The position numbers and the translations under genes are program-made. Under the pieces are notes generated by a model. The model was not told the origin of the DNA. It did no database searches and worked only from the letters and a program-made list of their open reading frames with translations. A stretch of 40,216 bases of DNA from Micrococcales bacterium (GTDB lineage: Bacteria; Actinomycetota; Actinomycetes; Actinomycetales; Cellulomonadaceae). The stretch lies in contig WRET01000029.1 in assembly GCA_009779195.1 (NCBI GenBank), positions 1 to 40,216 of the forward strand. The letters are read 5' to 3'. This document shows positions 25,970-34,633 of this stretch, in pieces. How positions within the stretch are numbered: position 1 is the stretch's first letter; every line of letters begins with the position of its first letter.

Positions 25970-26491
25970 ATGCGCAGTGCAGCTGCACTTGTCTTCTCGT
26001 CTGTCCTCGTGCTCGCTCTGGTCGCGGCGTGCGACTCTGGCGAGAAGAGCGACGGCCCCCCCAGGGGTGGAAGGACCGCCGACCCAGGTGCTGGTTTCGG
26101 TGGGAACGGTGCCGACGACGGTGGCGAGTTCACCGGCGGGGACGCTTCGTGCCTCACGGGAACGTGGGTCTACGACCTCGTCGACAAGGAGCTGGACTAC
26201 GAGGCCCACCAGGTCAGGACCTTCACCAGCGGCGGCGGGTACACCAACAAGACCGAGACGCGCTTCGGTGAGATGAAAGTACCGTCGGAAGTCAAAGCAA
26301 GCTACCGCATCGAGGGCAACGAGATCGTCCTGTTCGACGGGGAGATGACCATCATGGGTCTCACCGGCCCCCTCACAGACAAAGACGACAACCCTGAGGT
26401 ACGCGGGAGCTTCAGCTGTTCCGGCTCCACCCTGAGGCTCCAGGACCCTGAGTCGGACAACCCCTTGACCGAGGTCTACACGCGAAAGTAG
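25970..26491 (+). CDS. small secreted lipoprotein, lipocalin-like
   Basis: The 173-residue product has a lipoprotein signal (SAAALVFSSVLVLALVAAC). A Gly-rich spacer and a β-rich domain follow, starting CLTGTWVYDL, with alternating strands (YTNKTETRFG, VKASYRIEGNEIVLFDG, LRLQDPESDN). A conserved Trp after a Gly-Thr at the start of a small β-domain is typical of lipocalin-like proteins, but this assignment is tentative. ATG 25970 has GGAAGGA 8 bases upstream. Two Cys of the mature domain may pair. Confidence 0.8.
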   Translation: MRSAAALVFSSVLVLALVAACDSGEKSDGPPRGGRTADPGAGFGGNGADDGGEFTGGDASCLTGTWVYDLVDKELDYEAHQVRTFTSGGGYTNKTETRFGEMKVPSEVKASYRIEGNEIVLFDGEMTIMGLTGPLTDKDDNPEVRGSFSCSGSTLRLQDPESDNPLTEVYTRK

Positions 26492-26575
26492 CTGGCCGCG
26501 CGGGAGCAGGGAACATTTCGGCCGCTGCGCCGATCGAAGGTGCAGTCGTCGAGCCAGACCGGACGGAGCCAGCAC

Positions 26576-27565
26576 ATGAGCTACCCATACCCGCAGGGCT
26601 ACCCGCCACCGGGGCAACCGCACGGATACGCGCCTGCCGGGCAACCGCCCGGATACGCACCTGCCGGACAGTACCCGCGACCTGGGTACCTGCCACCCCA
26701 ACCGGTGCGCCCGCGCACCACCGGGCCGAAGGTGTTCATCACCTTGGCCATCATCGGGATCTTGATCGGTGTGGGCGGTCTGGTCGTTGGGGTGCCCAAG
26801 CTGCTCGCCGTCGACACCTCCATCATCAACGAGGACGACGAGCCCGGGTCTGACGTGTTCGCGGTCATCGAGGCCAGCACCGCCGGAACGGCTGAGCTCA
26901 AGGCCAACACGACCTACGGGGTGTGGTTGCTGTTCAGCGACGAGTGTATGAAAGCCCTGGCCGAGCTGCCCGACGCTGCAGGGCCGAGCACGAGCGCTCC
27001 ACAGGCGCGTGCCGTGGCGTTCGCGACGCCGCAACCAGACCGCACACCGCCCCCGGTTCTGCCGACACCTTCCAGGGGTCCGCTGCCGGGTACCGATCCC
27101 ACGACCCGGAGCCCCAGCAACGAACCACAGCCGAGCCAGGGCGACGAGACCTCACCGCCGCGCCAAGACCAAGAAACCCCGCCGGCCACACCCCGTGACG
27201 ACTCCGACAACGGCAGCATCGTGCTGGGCAATGCCCTGACAGTGGTCGGGCCCGACGGCACAGACGTCGTGGTCCACTTTGACCCCGACAACGCGTACTC
27301 GCTGCGGAGCCCCGCGCGGGCCCAGTACGCGTGGTACTTCACCACGGGGAAGGCCGGGACGTACCAGATCACCGGTATCTCGATCTACTCCAGCCGGTAC
27401 CTGGTCACCCCCCCGATCGACACGACAAAACAAGACGGTGTGGTTGCCCTGGTCCTGGTCATCGGCGGGGCTGTGCTCGGAGCCCTGGGCACCATCCAGC
27501 TCATCTGGGGCCTGGTGTGGCGCCACCGCCGCGTCAAGAAGGCACGCCGCCTGTCGTACGGGTGA
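26576..27565 (+). CDS. Pro/Tyr-rich two-helix membrane protein, paralogue A
   Basis: The N-terminus is made of Gly-Tyr-Pro-Gln-rich repeats (YAPAGQPPGYAPAGQ). A membrane helix (VFITLAIIGILIGVGGLVVGV), an extracellular domain, a second helix (VALVLVIGGAVLGALGTIQLIW) and a basic tail follow. The extracellular part shares ELKANTTYGVW and WYFTTGKAGTYQI with the genes at 31060 and 32160, but here a ~90-residue Pro/Thr-rich insert splits it. Start ATG 26576 has GGAG upstream. The 329-residue length is longest of the three. The function is unknown; the architecture suits an envelope or cell-division-associated protein. Confidence 0.85.
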   Translation: MSYPYPQGYPPPGQPHGYAPAGQPPGYAPAGQYPRPGYLPPQPVRPRTTGPKVFITLAIIGILIGVGGLVVGVPKLLAVDTSIINEDDEPGSDVFAVIEASTAGTAELKANTTYGVWLLFSDECMKALAELPDAAGPSTSAPQARAVAFATPQPDRTPPPVLPTPSRGPLPGTDPTTRSPSNEPQPSQGDETSPPRQDQETPPATPRDDSDNGSIVLGNALTVVGPDGTDVVVHFDPDNAYSLRSPARAQYAWYFTTGKAGTYQITGISIYSSRYLVTPPIDTTKQDGVVALVLVIGGAVLGALGTIQLIWGLVWRHRRVKKARRLSYG

Positions 27566-27571
27566 GCCAGC

Positions 27572-27623
27572 CGCACGAAGACCGCCCCGTCGCGACATCC
27601 CACCCGCGGCGGGGCTTCGTGCG
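27572..27623 (+). terminator. probable hairpin terminator after paralogue A
   Basis: CGCACGAAG (27572-27580) pairs with CTTCGTGCG (27615-27623), extended by CCCCG/CGGGG with a bulge. It begins 7 bp after the stop codon. There is no T tract, as is common in high-GC actinobacteria. Confidence 0.5.
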
Positions 27624-27658
27624 TGCAGGGGTACAGACCAACATCCCAGCGTTGAAAG

Positions 27659-27714
27659 CTGAGTCTTCCGGCGAGAGCTGACCTCGCTACGTCAGTTTTC
27701 ACCGGAATGCTCAG
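27659..27714. repeat. imperfect 24-bp inverted repeat
   Basis: Arms at 27659-27682 and 27691-27714 match at 19 of 24 positions around an 8-base loop. The right arm is AT-richer than the surroundings (GTCAGTTTTCACCGG). It may be a degraded mobile-element end at the edge of a rearranged region. Confidence 0.5.
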
Positions 27715-27799
27715 TCTCCAAGGAGTGGACAGTGTCTCGATCTCATCGGCGAGCCGTGGCCCGCCGCCGGCGAGAGGCCTGCGCCGCTGCTGGACGGTT

Positions 27800-27894
27800 G
27801 GGTGCGGCAAGATCGGGTGCTGGTGATGACGGTGTGTACCGGGAACATCTGTCGGTCGGCGATGTCCGAGGTGGTGCTCGTCGGCGAGACCTGA
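27800..27894 (+). pseudogene. truncated tyrosine phosphatase fragment
   Basis: About 80 bases (27800-27879) closely match the start of the intact phosphatase gene at 29528-29609. The frame gives MTVCTGNICRSAMSEVV, the P-loop CX5R signature of low-molecular-weight tyrosine phosphatases, then runs into unrelated residues and a TGA at 27892-27894 after 22 codons. The break falls at codon 17. Just upstream, AAGGAG precedes GTG 27732, the start of a short basic reading frame (SRSHRRAVARRRREA) that crosses the fragment out of frame, so a second gene start also seems cut here. Confidence 0.8.
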
Positions 27895-27907
27895 CCCCCA
27901 ACCCGTC

Positions 27908-27968
27908 CGCAAGTTCTCGTGATTGGCCCGATGACGAGAGTTTCCGCTCCGAAGTTCTCGTCAACGAT
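27908..27968 (+). repeat. 61-bp segment duplicated at 29316-29376 (left copy)
   Basis: The two copies differ at about 6 of 61 positions. Each contains CTCGTGATyGGcCCGATGACGAG, which folds into an 11-bp near-perfect hairpin. The left copy lies 14 bp past the truncated phosphatase fragment. Confidence 0.85.
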
Positions 27969-28205
27969 GGCCGCTATGAAACATAGTCCGGTTCCTGTCC
28001 TTTGATCGGGAGGTGTTCGAAGTCGTAGTCGAACGTCCTGCCGGTGACGTAGCTCATGGTTGAATGACCAGCGAACAGGCCATCGCCCGGACGGTCGTGC
28101 GCCATAGGTCCAGCGTCGACTCTGCGGGCTTGCCCGCTCCGCCAGCCATTCAACTGGTTGCTGATCCAGGCCCGACCGAAAACCCGAGAGAACAAGGAGC
28201 GCACT
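27969..28205. other. gap before the oxidoreductase gene
   Basis: A minus-strand frame ending at 27974 (SYVTGRTFDYDFEHLPIKGQ) has AT-richer codons than neighbouring genes and no recognised family; it may be the tail of a lost gene. AAGGAG at 28194-28199 serves the next gene. I see no clear promoter. Confidence 0.3.
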
Positions 28206-29195
28206 ATGAAGGCAGTGACCTACGACCGGTACGGCGGGACCGACCGGCTCACGCTGTCGCAGATCGACCCTCCGGTCCCAGGGTCGGCCGAGGTGCTCGT
28301 CAAGGTGCATGCTGCCGGGCTGAACTCCTACGACTGGCGGATGCTGAAGGCCAGTCCGGCCCTGGTACGTGCCAAGCAGGGCTGGTTCCGGCCGAAGAAC
28401 CGCGTCCTGGGCGCTGATGTCGCCGGGGTGGTCGCGGACGTCGGCCCAAACGTGACCAGCCTCCGGCCAGGTGATGAGGTGTTCGCCTGCCTGGAGGGCT
28501 GCGGGGCTGGCGGGCTCGCGGCCGGGGGGTTGGCCGAGCTCGTCGCCGCCAGGCACGACGTGTTCGTGCCCGTTCCGGCCGGGCTGTCGTTCGAGCAGGC
28601 CGCTGCCCTGCCCATGGCGGGCGTGACCGCGCTGATCGCGGTACGAGACGTCGCCAAGGTCGCCCCAGGTATGGACGTCCTGGTCAACGGGGCAGCTGGT
28701 GGGGTGGGGACGTTCGCGGTGCAGATCGCCAAGGCTTTCGGCGCGCAGGTGACCGGGGTGTGCGCCACCAACCACGTCGAACAGACGACCCGCATCGGTG
28801 CTGACCTCGTGGTCGACTACACCACCGAGGACTTCGTCGCGCAGGGAGAACGGTACGACGCGGTGATCGACGTGGCGGCCAGCCGGTCGGTGCGGGACCT
28901 GCGCCGGGTGGTCCGACCAGGCGGTGTGATCGCGTGGGTCGGGGCCGCCGGTATGCGCCAGATCATCGGCTTCAGCGTGGCCGCTGCCCGCAAGAAGGCC
29001 CCTCGAAGGGTCGTCCTGGTGGTTGCCGACAACACCGACCCCCAACACCTGCGCACGCTGGGCACCATGGTGGAGTCTGGCCAGATCGTCCCGGTCATGG
29101 ACCGCAGCTACCCGATGGCCCAGGTCGCCGACGCATTCGACTACCTCAGCCAAGGCCATGCCGCCGGCAAGATCACGGTGCGCGTGCACGACTAG
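28206..29195 (+). CDS. zinc-independent MDR oxidoreductase (NAD(P)-dependent, quinone reductase-like)
   Basis: The 329-residue protein belongs to the medium-chain dehydrogenase/reductase superfamily. It has a GroES-like N-terminal domain (KAVTYDRYGG, GADVAGVVADVGPNV, GDEVFACLEG) and a Rossmann domain with VNGAAGGVGTFAVQIAKAFGAQVTGV. The catalytic-zinc Cys/His pattern of alcohol dehydrogenases is absent, so it is likely a quinone/enone reductase using NADPH. ATG 28206 has AAGGAG seven bases upstream. It stands between duplicated segments shared by 27.8-28.0 and 29.3-29.6 kb, so it may have been inserted into, or spared in, a rearrangement. Confidence 0.92.
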   Translation: MKAVTYDRYGGTDRLTLSQIDPPVPGSAEVLVKVHAAGLNSYDWRMLKASPALVRAKQGWFRPKNRVLGADVAGVVADVGPNVTSLRPGDEVFACLEGCGAGGLAAGGLAELVAARHDVFVPVPAGLSFEQAAALPMAGVTALIAVRDVAKVAPGMDVLVNGAAGGVGTFAVQIAKAFGAQVTGVCATNHVEQTTRIGADLVVDYTTEDFVAQGERYDAVIDVAASRSVRDLRRVVRPGGVIAWVGAAGMRQIIGFSVAAARKKAPRRVVLVVADNTDPQHLRTLGTMVESGQIVPVMDRSYPMAQVADAFDYLSQGHAAGKITVRVHD

Positions 29196-29201
29196 CGAGG
29201 G

Positions 29202-29253
29202 GACAATGGGGACGGTTCCTATTGTCTTGCGGAGGACGACGGGAACCGTCGTC
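29202..29253. repeat. hairpin repeat, TGGGGACGGTTCC family, copy 3 plus adjacent hairpin
   Basis: GACAAT (29202-29207) and ATTGTC (29221-29226) enclose TGGGGACGGTTCCT. A second perfect hairpin, GACGACGG-gaa-CCGTCGTC, follows at 29235-29253. The pair starts 6 bp past the oxidoreductase stop and may end its transcript. Confidence 0.8.
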
Positions 29254-29315
29254 GGCCGATCCGAGCCGGAACGCGAAGGTCGCCGTGACCACGGGTGGTT
29301 GTCCGCGCCGGGGCG

Positions 29316-29376
29316 CGCAAGTTCTCGTGATCGGCCCGATGACGAGAGCTACTGCTCCGAAGTCCTCGTAAACGAT
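29316..29376 (+). repeat. 61-bp segment duplicated from 27908-27968 (right copy)
   Basis: Right copy of the repeat, with the hairpin CTCGTGATCGGcCCGATGACGAG. A related shorter sequence, CTCGTGATCGGCTCGATCATG, follows at 29395-29415. The rest of the 29254-29547 gap shows no gene. Confidence 0.85.
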
Positions 29377-29547
29377 CACGTCTGAAGAGACATGCTCGTG
29401 ATCGGCTCGATCATGTTGCAGCGCACTCTCGTGCTCGGCACCCGCAGCGAGGCGTCTGCCACGGGCGTGCGCCAGGGCCAGCTCACCGGACGCGCCGCAG
29501 CCGCGGTGATACGGGTCGACGACGCCTGGGTGCGGCAAGATCGGGGG

Positions 29548-30054
29548 GTGCTGGTGATGACGGTGTGTACTGGGAACATCTGTCGGTCGGCGATGGCCGA
29601 GGTGGTGCTGCGCGAACGGCTCCAGGCAGCCGGGCTCGACGAGCAGGTGGAGGTCTGCTCGCGGGGGGTCAGTGACGAGGAGGAGGGTAACCCGATCGAC
29701 CGGCGGGCCCGTACGGTGCTGCGGGCGCACGGGTATGGCGGCGGGGAGGGTCATGTCGCACGGCAGGTCACCGCGTCTGAGCTGCCCGGTTGCGACCTGG
29801 TGCTGGCCATGACTGCGGCGCACGCCCGGGCGGTGCGTCGTCTGGCGCGTGGGGCGGACGTTCCCGTGGTGATGTACCGCAGCTTCGACCCGTCTGCTCC
29901 CCAGGTCAGCGAGCGTGACGAGCACCGGCTCGATATCGCCGACCCGTGGTACGGCGGACCCCGCGACTTCGAAACCTGCCTGTGCGAGCTCGAAGCCGCG
30001 GCCGACCAGGTGGTGGAGCAGATCCGCCAGATGCTCGGCGACGCCAAGCGCTGA
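29548..30054 (+). CDS. low-molecular-weight protein tyrosine phosphatase
   Basis: The N-terminal catalytic loop CTGNICRSAMAE (CX5RS) and the C-terminal general acid in DIADPWYGG (DPWYG) are both intact. The family's RSFDP-type region (YRSFDPSAP) lies between them. Such enzymes dephosphorylate tyrosine or arginine in proteins. GTG 29548 or ATG 29557 puts the P-loop at the usual distance from the N-terminus, giving about 166-168 residues. There is no clear ribosome-binding site, so the transcript could be leaderless. It is 41 bp upstream of map. A truncated copy of its first codons lies at 27.8 kb. Confidence 0.9.
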   Translation: MLVMTVCTGNICRSAMAEVVLRERLQAAGLDEQVEVCSRGVSDEEEGNPIDRRARTVLRAHGYGGGEGHVARQVTASELPGCDLVLAMTAAHARAVRRLARGADVPVVMYRSFDPSAPQVSERDEHRLDIADPWYGGPRDFETCLCELEAAADQVVEQIRQMLGDAKR

Positions 30055-30095
30055 TCGTGCACGGCTGACGGGCCAGACAGTGGCAGGGTGGGGGT

Positions 30096-30860
30096 GTGGG
30101 ACTGAAGAGAGCAGCAGAGATCGAGCAGATGCGTCCGGCAGGACGGTTCGTCGCGGCCGTGCTGAGCGAGCTGGAGCAGGTGGCCGAGGTGGGGATGACC
30201 ACCCGGGACCTGGACGCGCACGCGCACCAGATGATCCGCGCCGCCGGGGCGCGGTCGGTCTACCTGGGGTATCACCCGTCGTTCGGTGCGATGCCCTACC
30301 CGGGGGTGCTGTGCACGTCGGTCAACGACGCGGCGCTGCACGGGCTGCCGTCGGACCAGGTGCTCGCCGGTGGTGACGTGGTCTCGGTGGACTTCGCCGC
30401 ACAGGTCGACGGTTGGGTGGCCGACTCGGCGGTGACCTTCCAGCTGCCTCCGACGACCACCGAGGCCCAACGTCTGCTCGCCACGACCGCTGCGGCGTTG
30501 GAGGCGGGGATCGCTATGGCCCGTGTCGGAGGGCGGATGGGCGATATCTCTGCGGCGATCGGCAAGGTCGGCCAGGACGCGGGCTACGGGGTGAACAGCG
30601 ACTTCGGAGGCCACGGGGTGGGCCGCACGATGCACGAGGACCCGCACGTGCCCAACCGGGGCCGTCGCGGGACCGGTCCGCGGTTGAAGAAGGGCCTGGT
30701 CATCGCGGTCGAACCGTGGTTCATGGCCGAGACCGAAGACTACGTCATCGACGACGACGGCTGGACGATCCGCTCGGCCGACGGCTCTTTGGCAGCCCAC
30801 TTCGAGCACACCATCGCGTTGACCGAGGCTGGTCCGCTGGTCCTGACCGCCCGGGAGTGA
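30096..30860 (+). CDS. map: type I methionine aminopeptidase
   Basis: Removes the initiator methionine from new proteins. All ligands of the two-metal site can be seen: D99 (VSVDFA), D110 (VADSA), H173 (GGHGVG), E206 (IAVEPW) and E237 (HFEHT), plus catalytic His82 and His180. The spacing matches the E. coli enzyme. The 254-residue length is normal without an N-terminal extension. GTG 30096 is the start used here, with only a G-rich stretch upstream as a binding site; ATG 30129 is a less likely alternative. Confidence 0.95.
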   Translation: MGLKRAAEIEQMRPAGRFVAAVLSELEQVAEVGMTTRDLDAHAHQMIRAAGARSVYLGYHPSFGAMPYPGVLCTSVNDAALHGLPSDQVLAGGDVVSVDFAAQVDGWVADSAVTFQLPPTTTEAQRLLATTAAALEAGIAMARVGGRMGDISAAIGKVGQDAGYGVNSDFGGHGVGRTMHEDPHVPNRGRRGTGPRLKKGLVIAVEPWFMAETEDYVIDDDGWTIRSADGSLAAHFEHTIALTEAGPLVLTARE

Positions 30861-30908
30861 TGCCACCCGAACGACAAGGCCCCGAACGACGACGGCCCGA
30901 ACGACGAG

Positions 30909-30946
30909 GCAGCCCGTCGCGGCAGGGGGCGGTCGCGACGGGCTGC
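30909..30946 (+). terminator. strong hairpin after map
   Basis: GCAGCCCGTCGCG (30909-30921) and CGCGACGGGCTGC (30934-30946) form a perfect 13-bp stem with a 12-base loop. No T tract follows. It is preceded by three short repeats of CCGAACGAC, and lies between map and the convergent gene at 31060. Confidence 0.75.
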
Positions 30947-31059
30947 TGAGGCAGAGCCTACGGCACCTTGTCCGGCGAAAAAGCCAGTCGATGCAGGTTC
31001 ACCCGTCCGTGGGGAAACCGGCCCTGGTCCGGTGCGGGTGTCCTCGATGGGCGTGCTGG

Positions 31060-32022
31060 TCAGGCGTATGAAGGGGCGAAAGCGGCCGCCTTCTTCTTGC
31101 GCGAGATCCACACGATCACACCGATGAGCGTCAGGAGGAAGCCCAGGACCATGCCGACGATCCCGACGACGAGCAGGACCACGCCTGTGCTGATCTTCGA
31201 CGACAGGCCTGTCGCGACCACGACCGCGCCCGAAGGCAGCGCAGGTGCGGCGATCTCGTAGTTACCTGCACCGTCGGTGGTGAACTTCCACTGGAACGTC
31301 GCCGTCATGCCGTTGGCGCTGCCGCTGGCGTAGGTGCCCTTCGACACGTCCATGTTCCGGCCGCCAGGGCTTGTCACCTGCAGGTCGCCTGTGTACTCAC
31401 CTCCGGAGTCGTTCGAGACGATCCACACCTCGTAGGTCGTGTTCGCCTTCAGCTCGGTGGTGGTGGTCCCGGCGCTGGGGACCTCGGCGACCACGCCGGA
31501 ACCGATCCCTTCGGAGGTCAGGGTCCCGATGGGCTGCGCCATGAAGATGATCCCGACGACGAGCCCCACCACGCCCCCCAGCAGGCACACCAGGCCCAAG
31601 ATCGCCATGACTTTGCCGCCGGTGGTCGAGGGCCGCGAACCGCTGGGCTGCGGGTACCCAGGCTGGGGGCCTGCGGGCGAGTAACCCGGCGGGGGGTATG
31701 CCTGCTGGCCACCGTCTGGGGAGAACGGCTGCGGCGGGGGGAAACCAGGCTGGTCTGGCGGGGCGTACCCCGGTGCCTGCGGGGAGTAGCCCGGCGATGG
31801 CGGCTCTGGCGGGTAACCGGGTGCTTGGGGGGTGTAGCCGGGTTGGGCAGGCTCGGCCGCAGGGGTGTACCCGGGGGTCTGCGGAGGGTAGCCCGATGGG
31901 GTGTCCGGGGAGTACCCCGGCGGCGCAGGCGCCGGCTGGGCAGGGTCTGTGGGTGGGGTGTACCCAGGTGAGTAGCCGGGCTGGCCGGAGTCCGGCTGGC
32001 TCGGGTAGTTGGGGTAGCTCAT
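31060..32022 (-). CDS. Pro/Tyr-rich two-helix membrane protein, paralogue B
   Basis: The first ~130 residues are GYxPQxPGY-type repeats. A helix (VMAILGLVCLLGGVVGLVVG) and an extracellular β-rich domain (ELKANTTYEVWIV, TSPGGRNM, FQWKFTTDGAGNYEI) follow. A second helix (VVLLVVGIVGMVLGFLLTLIG) leads to a basic RKKKAAAF tail. Repetitive Pro-rich heads in the cytoplasm and a small outer domain resemble actinobacterial DUF-type envelope proteins, but no function is known. It shares its domain signature with the gene at 32160 and the one at 26576. The ATG is at 32022. Confidence 0.85.
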   Translation of the reverse strand: MSYPNYPSQPDSGQPGYSPGYTPPTDPAQPAPAPPGYSPDTPSGYPPQTPGYTPAAEPAQPGYTPQAPGYPPEPPSPGYSPQAPGYAPPDQPGFPPPQPFSPDGGQQAYPPPGYSPAGPQPGYPQPSGSRPSTTGGKVMAILGLVCLLGGVVGLVVGIIFMAQPIGTLTSEGIGSGVVAEVPSAGTTTTELKANTTYEVWIVSNDSGGEYTGDLQVTSPGGRNMDVSKGTYASGSANGMTATFQWKFTTDGAGNYEIAAPALPSGAVVVATGLSSKISTGVVLLVVGIVGMVLGFLLTLIGVIVWISRKKKAAAFAPSYA

Positions 32023-32071
32023 AGCAAGACAGTACCCGCCCAGCCCGGGGAGGGTATTGCTGGCACGCAGC

Positions 32072-32096
32072 CGTCCGGGGCGCTAGGCCCCGGACG
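32072..32096 (-). terminator. hairpin downstream of paralogue C
   Basis: CGTCCGGGGC and GCCCCGGACG form a perfect 10-bp stem with a 5-base loop. It lies 63 bp past the paralogue C stop and 49 bp before the paralogue B start, so it probably separates their transcripts. Confidence 0.6.
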
Positions 32097-32159
32097 CGCT
32101 GGACAGGCCGACGCCGTGAGCGTGCCAGGCGTGGCAGCGCAGTGGCTGCCACGGCCTGG

Positions 32160-32912
32160 TCAGGTGGCGGCAGCCAAGCGCCGCTTCTTCTTTGCCCGTG
32201 ACGCCCACCAGCCCCACCCGCCGATGAACAGGCCCAGGCCGATGGCGCCCAACCCCACGGTGACGACAATGATGGTGGCACCGAGGCCTATCGCGCCGAG
32301 TCCGTTCCACGCGTCCATCCCGTCGATGAGCGTCTCGAGAGCGCCGTCGGGCAGCAGCTGGGCCGATGGGCTGGTGCTGGACGTGGTGATCTCGTAGCTG
32401 CCGGCGGGCCCTGTCTGGAACGTCCACCCGTACACCGTCACGCCGAAGGGGGTGTACGACTTGCGGTCAACCGTGACGGGCCCGTCGGGACCGGTGACGG
32501 ACGGCGCCGATCCAGCAGAAGCAGAATACGTGTCGTCTCCGATCCACATCACGTAGGCCGTGTTTGCACCCAGCTCAACCGTCGTCGGCACACCTGCGTC
32601 AATCGTCCTGACAGATGCAACGTCGACGTCGGTATTGAGGTTGGCCAGCTGTGTGAGTGAGTCGACGCCTGACTTGGCCATGAAGATGCCGGCGATCCCT
32701 CCGGCGGTCGACAGCACGACGATGACGAGCCCGATGAGGAACATCACTTTCGGACCGCCGGTCGACGTCTTGGGCGCGGGCCGCGGCGGCGGCTGGTACC
32801 CGGCGGCGGGGTAGGACTGCTGTTGTGGGTACGGCTGTTGCGGGTACGGCTGCTGTGGATAGGGCTGCTGCGGGTACGGCTGTTGCGGGTACGGCTGCTG
32901 GGGGTAGCTCAT
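32160..32912 (-). CDS. Pro/Gln/Tyr-rich two-helix membrane protein, paralogue C
   Basis: The 250-residue protein starts with five or six exact YPQQP repeats. A helix (VMFLIGLVIVVLSTAGGIAG), an extracellular domain (ELGANTAYVMWIG, VTGPDGPV, YGWTFQTGPAGSYEI) and a second helix near the end (IIVVTVGLGAIGLGLFIGGW) follow, with a basic AKKKRRL tail. The motif pattern matches the other two paralogues, and the short-unit DNA repeats could vary in number. It begins 111 bp from the convergent-side end of the RamB-like gene. No partner is evident. Confidence 0.85.
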   Translation of the reverse strand: MSYPQQPYPQQPYPQQPYPQQPYPQQPYPQQQSYPAAGYQPPPRPAPKTSTGGPKVMFLIGLVIVVLSTAGGIAGIFMAKSGVDSLTQLANLNTDVDVASVRTIDAGVPTTVELGANTAYVMWIGDDTYSASAGSAPSVTGPDGPVTVDRKSYTPFGVTVYGWTFQTGPAGSYEITTSSTSPSAQLLPDGALETLIDGMDAWNGLGAIGLGATIIVVTVGLGAIGLGLFIGGWGWWASRAKKKRRLAAAT

Positions 32913-33022
32913 GGGGTTGACGGTACCTGTGGAGGCCTGCTGAGCCTAAGGCGAACCTCGACATCGCCCAGGTTGTTGCCCAACCGTTGGCGCCGCCGAG
33001 CGTCGCCCTCCGGGCGCCGGGC

Positions 33023-34633
33023 TCAGTCCTCGCGTGGGGCGTGGCGGTCGAGGAACTGGTAGACCTCGGTGGTGTCGACCCCGGGGAAAACTCCCACAGG
33101 CAGGGCTGCGAGCAAGGACGAGTGCGGACGCGCTGACGGCCAGGCGTAGGAGTCCCAGCGTGCGGCCAGGTCAGCGGGGGGACGTCGGCAGCACGTGGAG
33201 TCTGGGCAGCGCGAGCCGCGCCGCTCTTTGGTCTCTCGTCCGCGGAACCACCGCGCGTGGGCGAACGGCGCCCCCACAGCGAGGCTGAACGCACCTTGGG
33301 AGGAGGAGATCTGCACCCGTGAGGTGCACCAGTACGTCCCGGCGTCAGTGTCGGTGTACTGGTAGAAAGGCGAGAAACGGTCGTCGAGGCCGAAGATGAC
33401 CCGTGCGGCCCACTGGCGGCACACCGGCTGGCCCTCGACAGCGCCCAGAGGGTCTTGGGGAAAGCGTATCCCGTCGTTCTCGTACGCCTTGTGCAAGGTG
33501 CCACCCTCGTGCACCTTCATGAAATGCACCGGAATGTCCAGGTGTTTGGTCGCCAGGTTGGTGAAACGGTGAGCGGCGGTCTCGTAGGGCACAGAGGTCG
33601 CGTCGCGCAGGTCTTCGACGGACAGCCGCCGTTCGGCCTTGGCGTCGGCCAGCACGGGCAGCACGGTGTGCTCAGGCAGCATCAACGCCGCGGCCAGGTA
33701 GTTCGCCTCGACACGCTGGCGCAGGAAGTCTGCGTAGTCCTTCGGCTCGACGTGCCCGAGCACGTGGCTGGCCAGCGCCTGCAACAGCGGCGAACGCGAG
33801 TCGACGACGTTGGGGTTGCCCTGCGGCAGGTAGATCCGCCCGTTCTTCAGGTCGGTCACCGTACGTGTCGAGTGCGGCAGGTCGCGTACGTAGTGCAGCC
33901 GGAAGCCCAGGTGGGCGGCGATGTCGGCGCAGGCGCGCTGCCCCAACGGCCCGGCGGTGTAGTTGATCGCGTCGAGCAGGCAGCGGGCCTGGGCTTCCAG
34001 GTCGGTGAAGTAGTTGTCCCGGCTGCGCATCTGGGCCCGTAGCTCGGTGTTGGCGCGGCGGGCCTCTTCGGGGGTGGCGGCGTTCTCGGTGAGCAGCCGC
34101 TGCACGTTGGCTGACAGCGACACGAGGGCTTCGAGGGCGTCGGCGGGCAGGGACTTGCCGACCTTGACCTGCGGGATGCCCAACGATCCGAACAGGGGGC
34201 CGCGCACAGCCCGTTCGAGCTCGACCTCGAGGGCGGCGCGGCGCGTCGGCGGGTCGGTGCGCAACAGCTCGGTCAACGGCACGTCGAGGGCTTCGGCGAC
34301 GGACGCCAGCAGCGACAGCTTGGGTTCGCGGTGCCCGTTCTCCAGCATCGACACCTGGGAGGCTGCACGGCTGATCTTGCGGCCCAGGTCGTCGAGGGTC
34401 ATCCCCCGGGCTGTGCGCAGGTGGCGTATTCGTCTGCCGAGCACCAAAGTGTCCAAAGCCCCAGGTTCGGGGGTGCTGGCCGTCGGTTTACCTGACGTCT
34501 TAGGGGTCGAGACTGGGACTTTCTTCCTAGCTGCCGTCCCGGGGCGAGGTGTCGAGACTGCGCGAATCCGGCCACCCACCGTACGTCCTGCGTCTGGAGT
34601 TCCTGGTCGCGAGGGGTGGGATGGGGTCGCCAT
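33023..34633 (-). CDS. RamB-like transcriptional regulator (XRE HTH + ImmA/IrrE-type domain)
   Basis: The 536-residue protein has a basic N-terminal tail and a helix-turn-helix (about 65-120: [34 protein letters not shown]). The central IrrE-type region ([33 protein letters not shown]) is of the short-chain fatty acyl regulator family. The C-terminus has a Cys-rich CPDSTCC segment. RamB in Corynebacterium represses or tunes aceA, aceB and acetate genes. Divergent placement 155 bp from aceA makes the same role likely here. The zinc-peptidase HEXXH is not present (HVLGHVE instead). The N-terminal start is uncertain, as no ribosome-binding site precedes ATG 34633. Confidence 0.85.
   Translation of the reverse strand: MATPSHPSRPGTPDAGRTVGGRIRAVSTPRPGTAARKKVPVSTPKTSGKPTASTPEPGALDTLVLGRRIRHLRTARGMTLDDLGRKISRAASQVSMLENGHREPKLSLLASVAEALDVPLTELLRTDPPTRRAALEVELERAVRGPLFGSLGIPQVKVGKSLPADALEALVSLSANVQRLLTENAATPEEARRANTELRAQMRSRDNYFTDLEAQARCLLDAINYTAGPLGQRACADIAAHLGFRLHYVRDLPHSTRTVTDLKNGRIYLPQGNPNVVDSRSPLLQALASHVLGHVEPKDYADFLRQRVEANYLAAALMLPEHTVLPVLADAKAERRLSVEDLRDATSVPYETAAHRFTNLATKHLDIPVHFMKVHEGGTLHKAYENDGIRFPQDPLGAVEGQPVCRQWAARVIFGLDDRFSPFYQYTDTDAGTYWCTSRVQISSSQGAFSLAVGAPFAHARWFRGRETKERRGSRCPDSTCCRRPPADLAARWDSYAWPSARPHSSLLAALPVGVFPGVDTTEVYQFLDRHAPRED

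Noticed and set aside
33687..33770. Active ImmA/IrrE zinc peptidase in the RamB-like protein
   Set aside because: The HEXXH motif is not present in the visible helix (HVLGHVE), so only the fold, not protease activity, is claimed.
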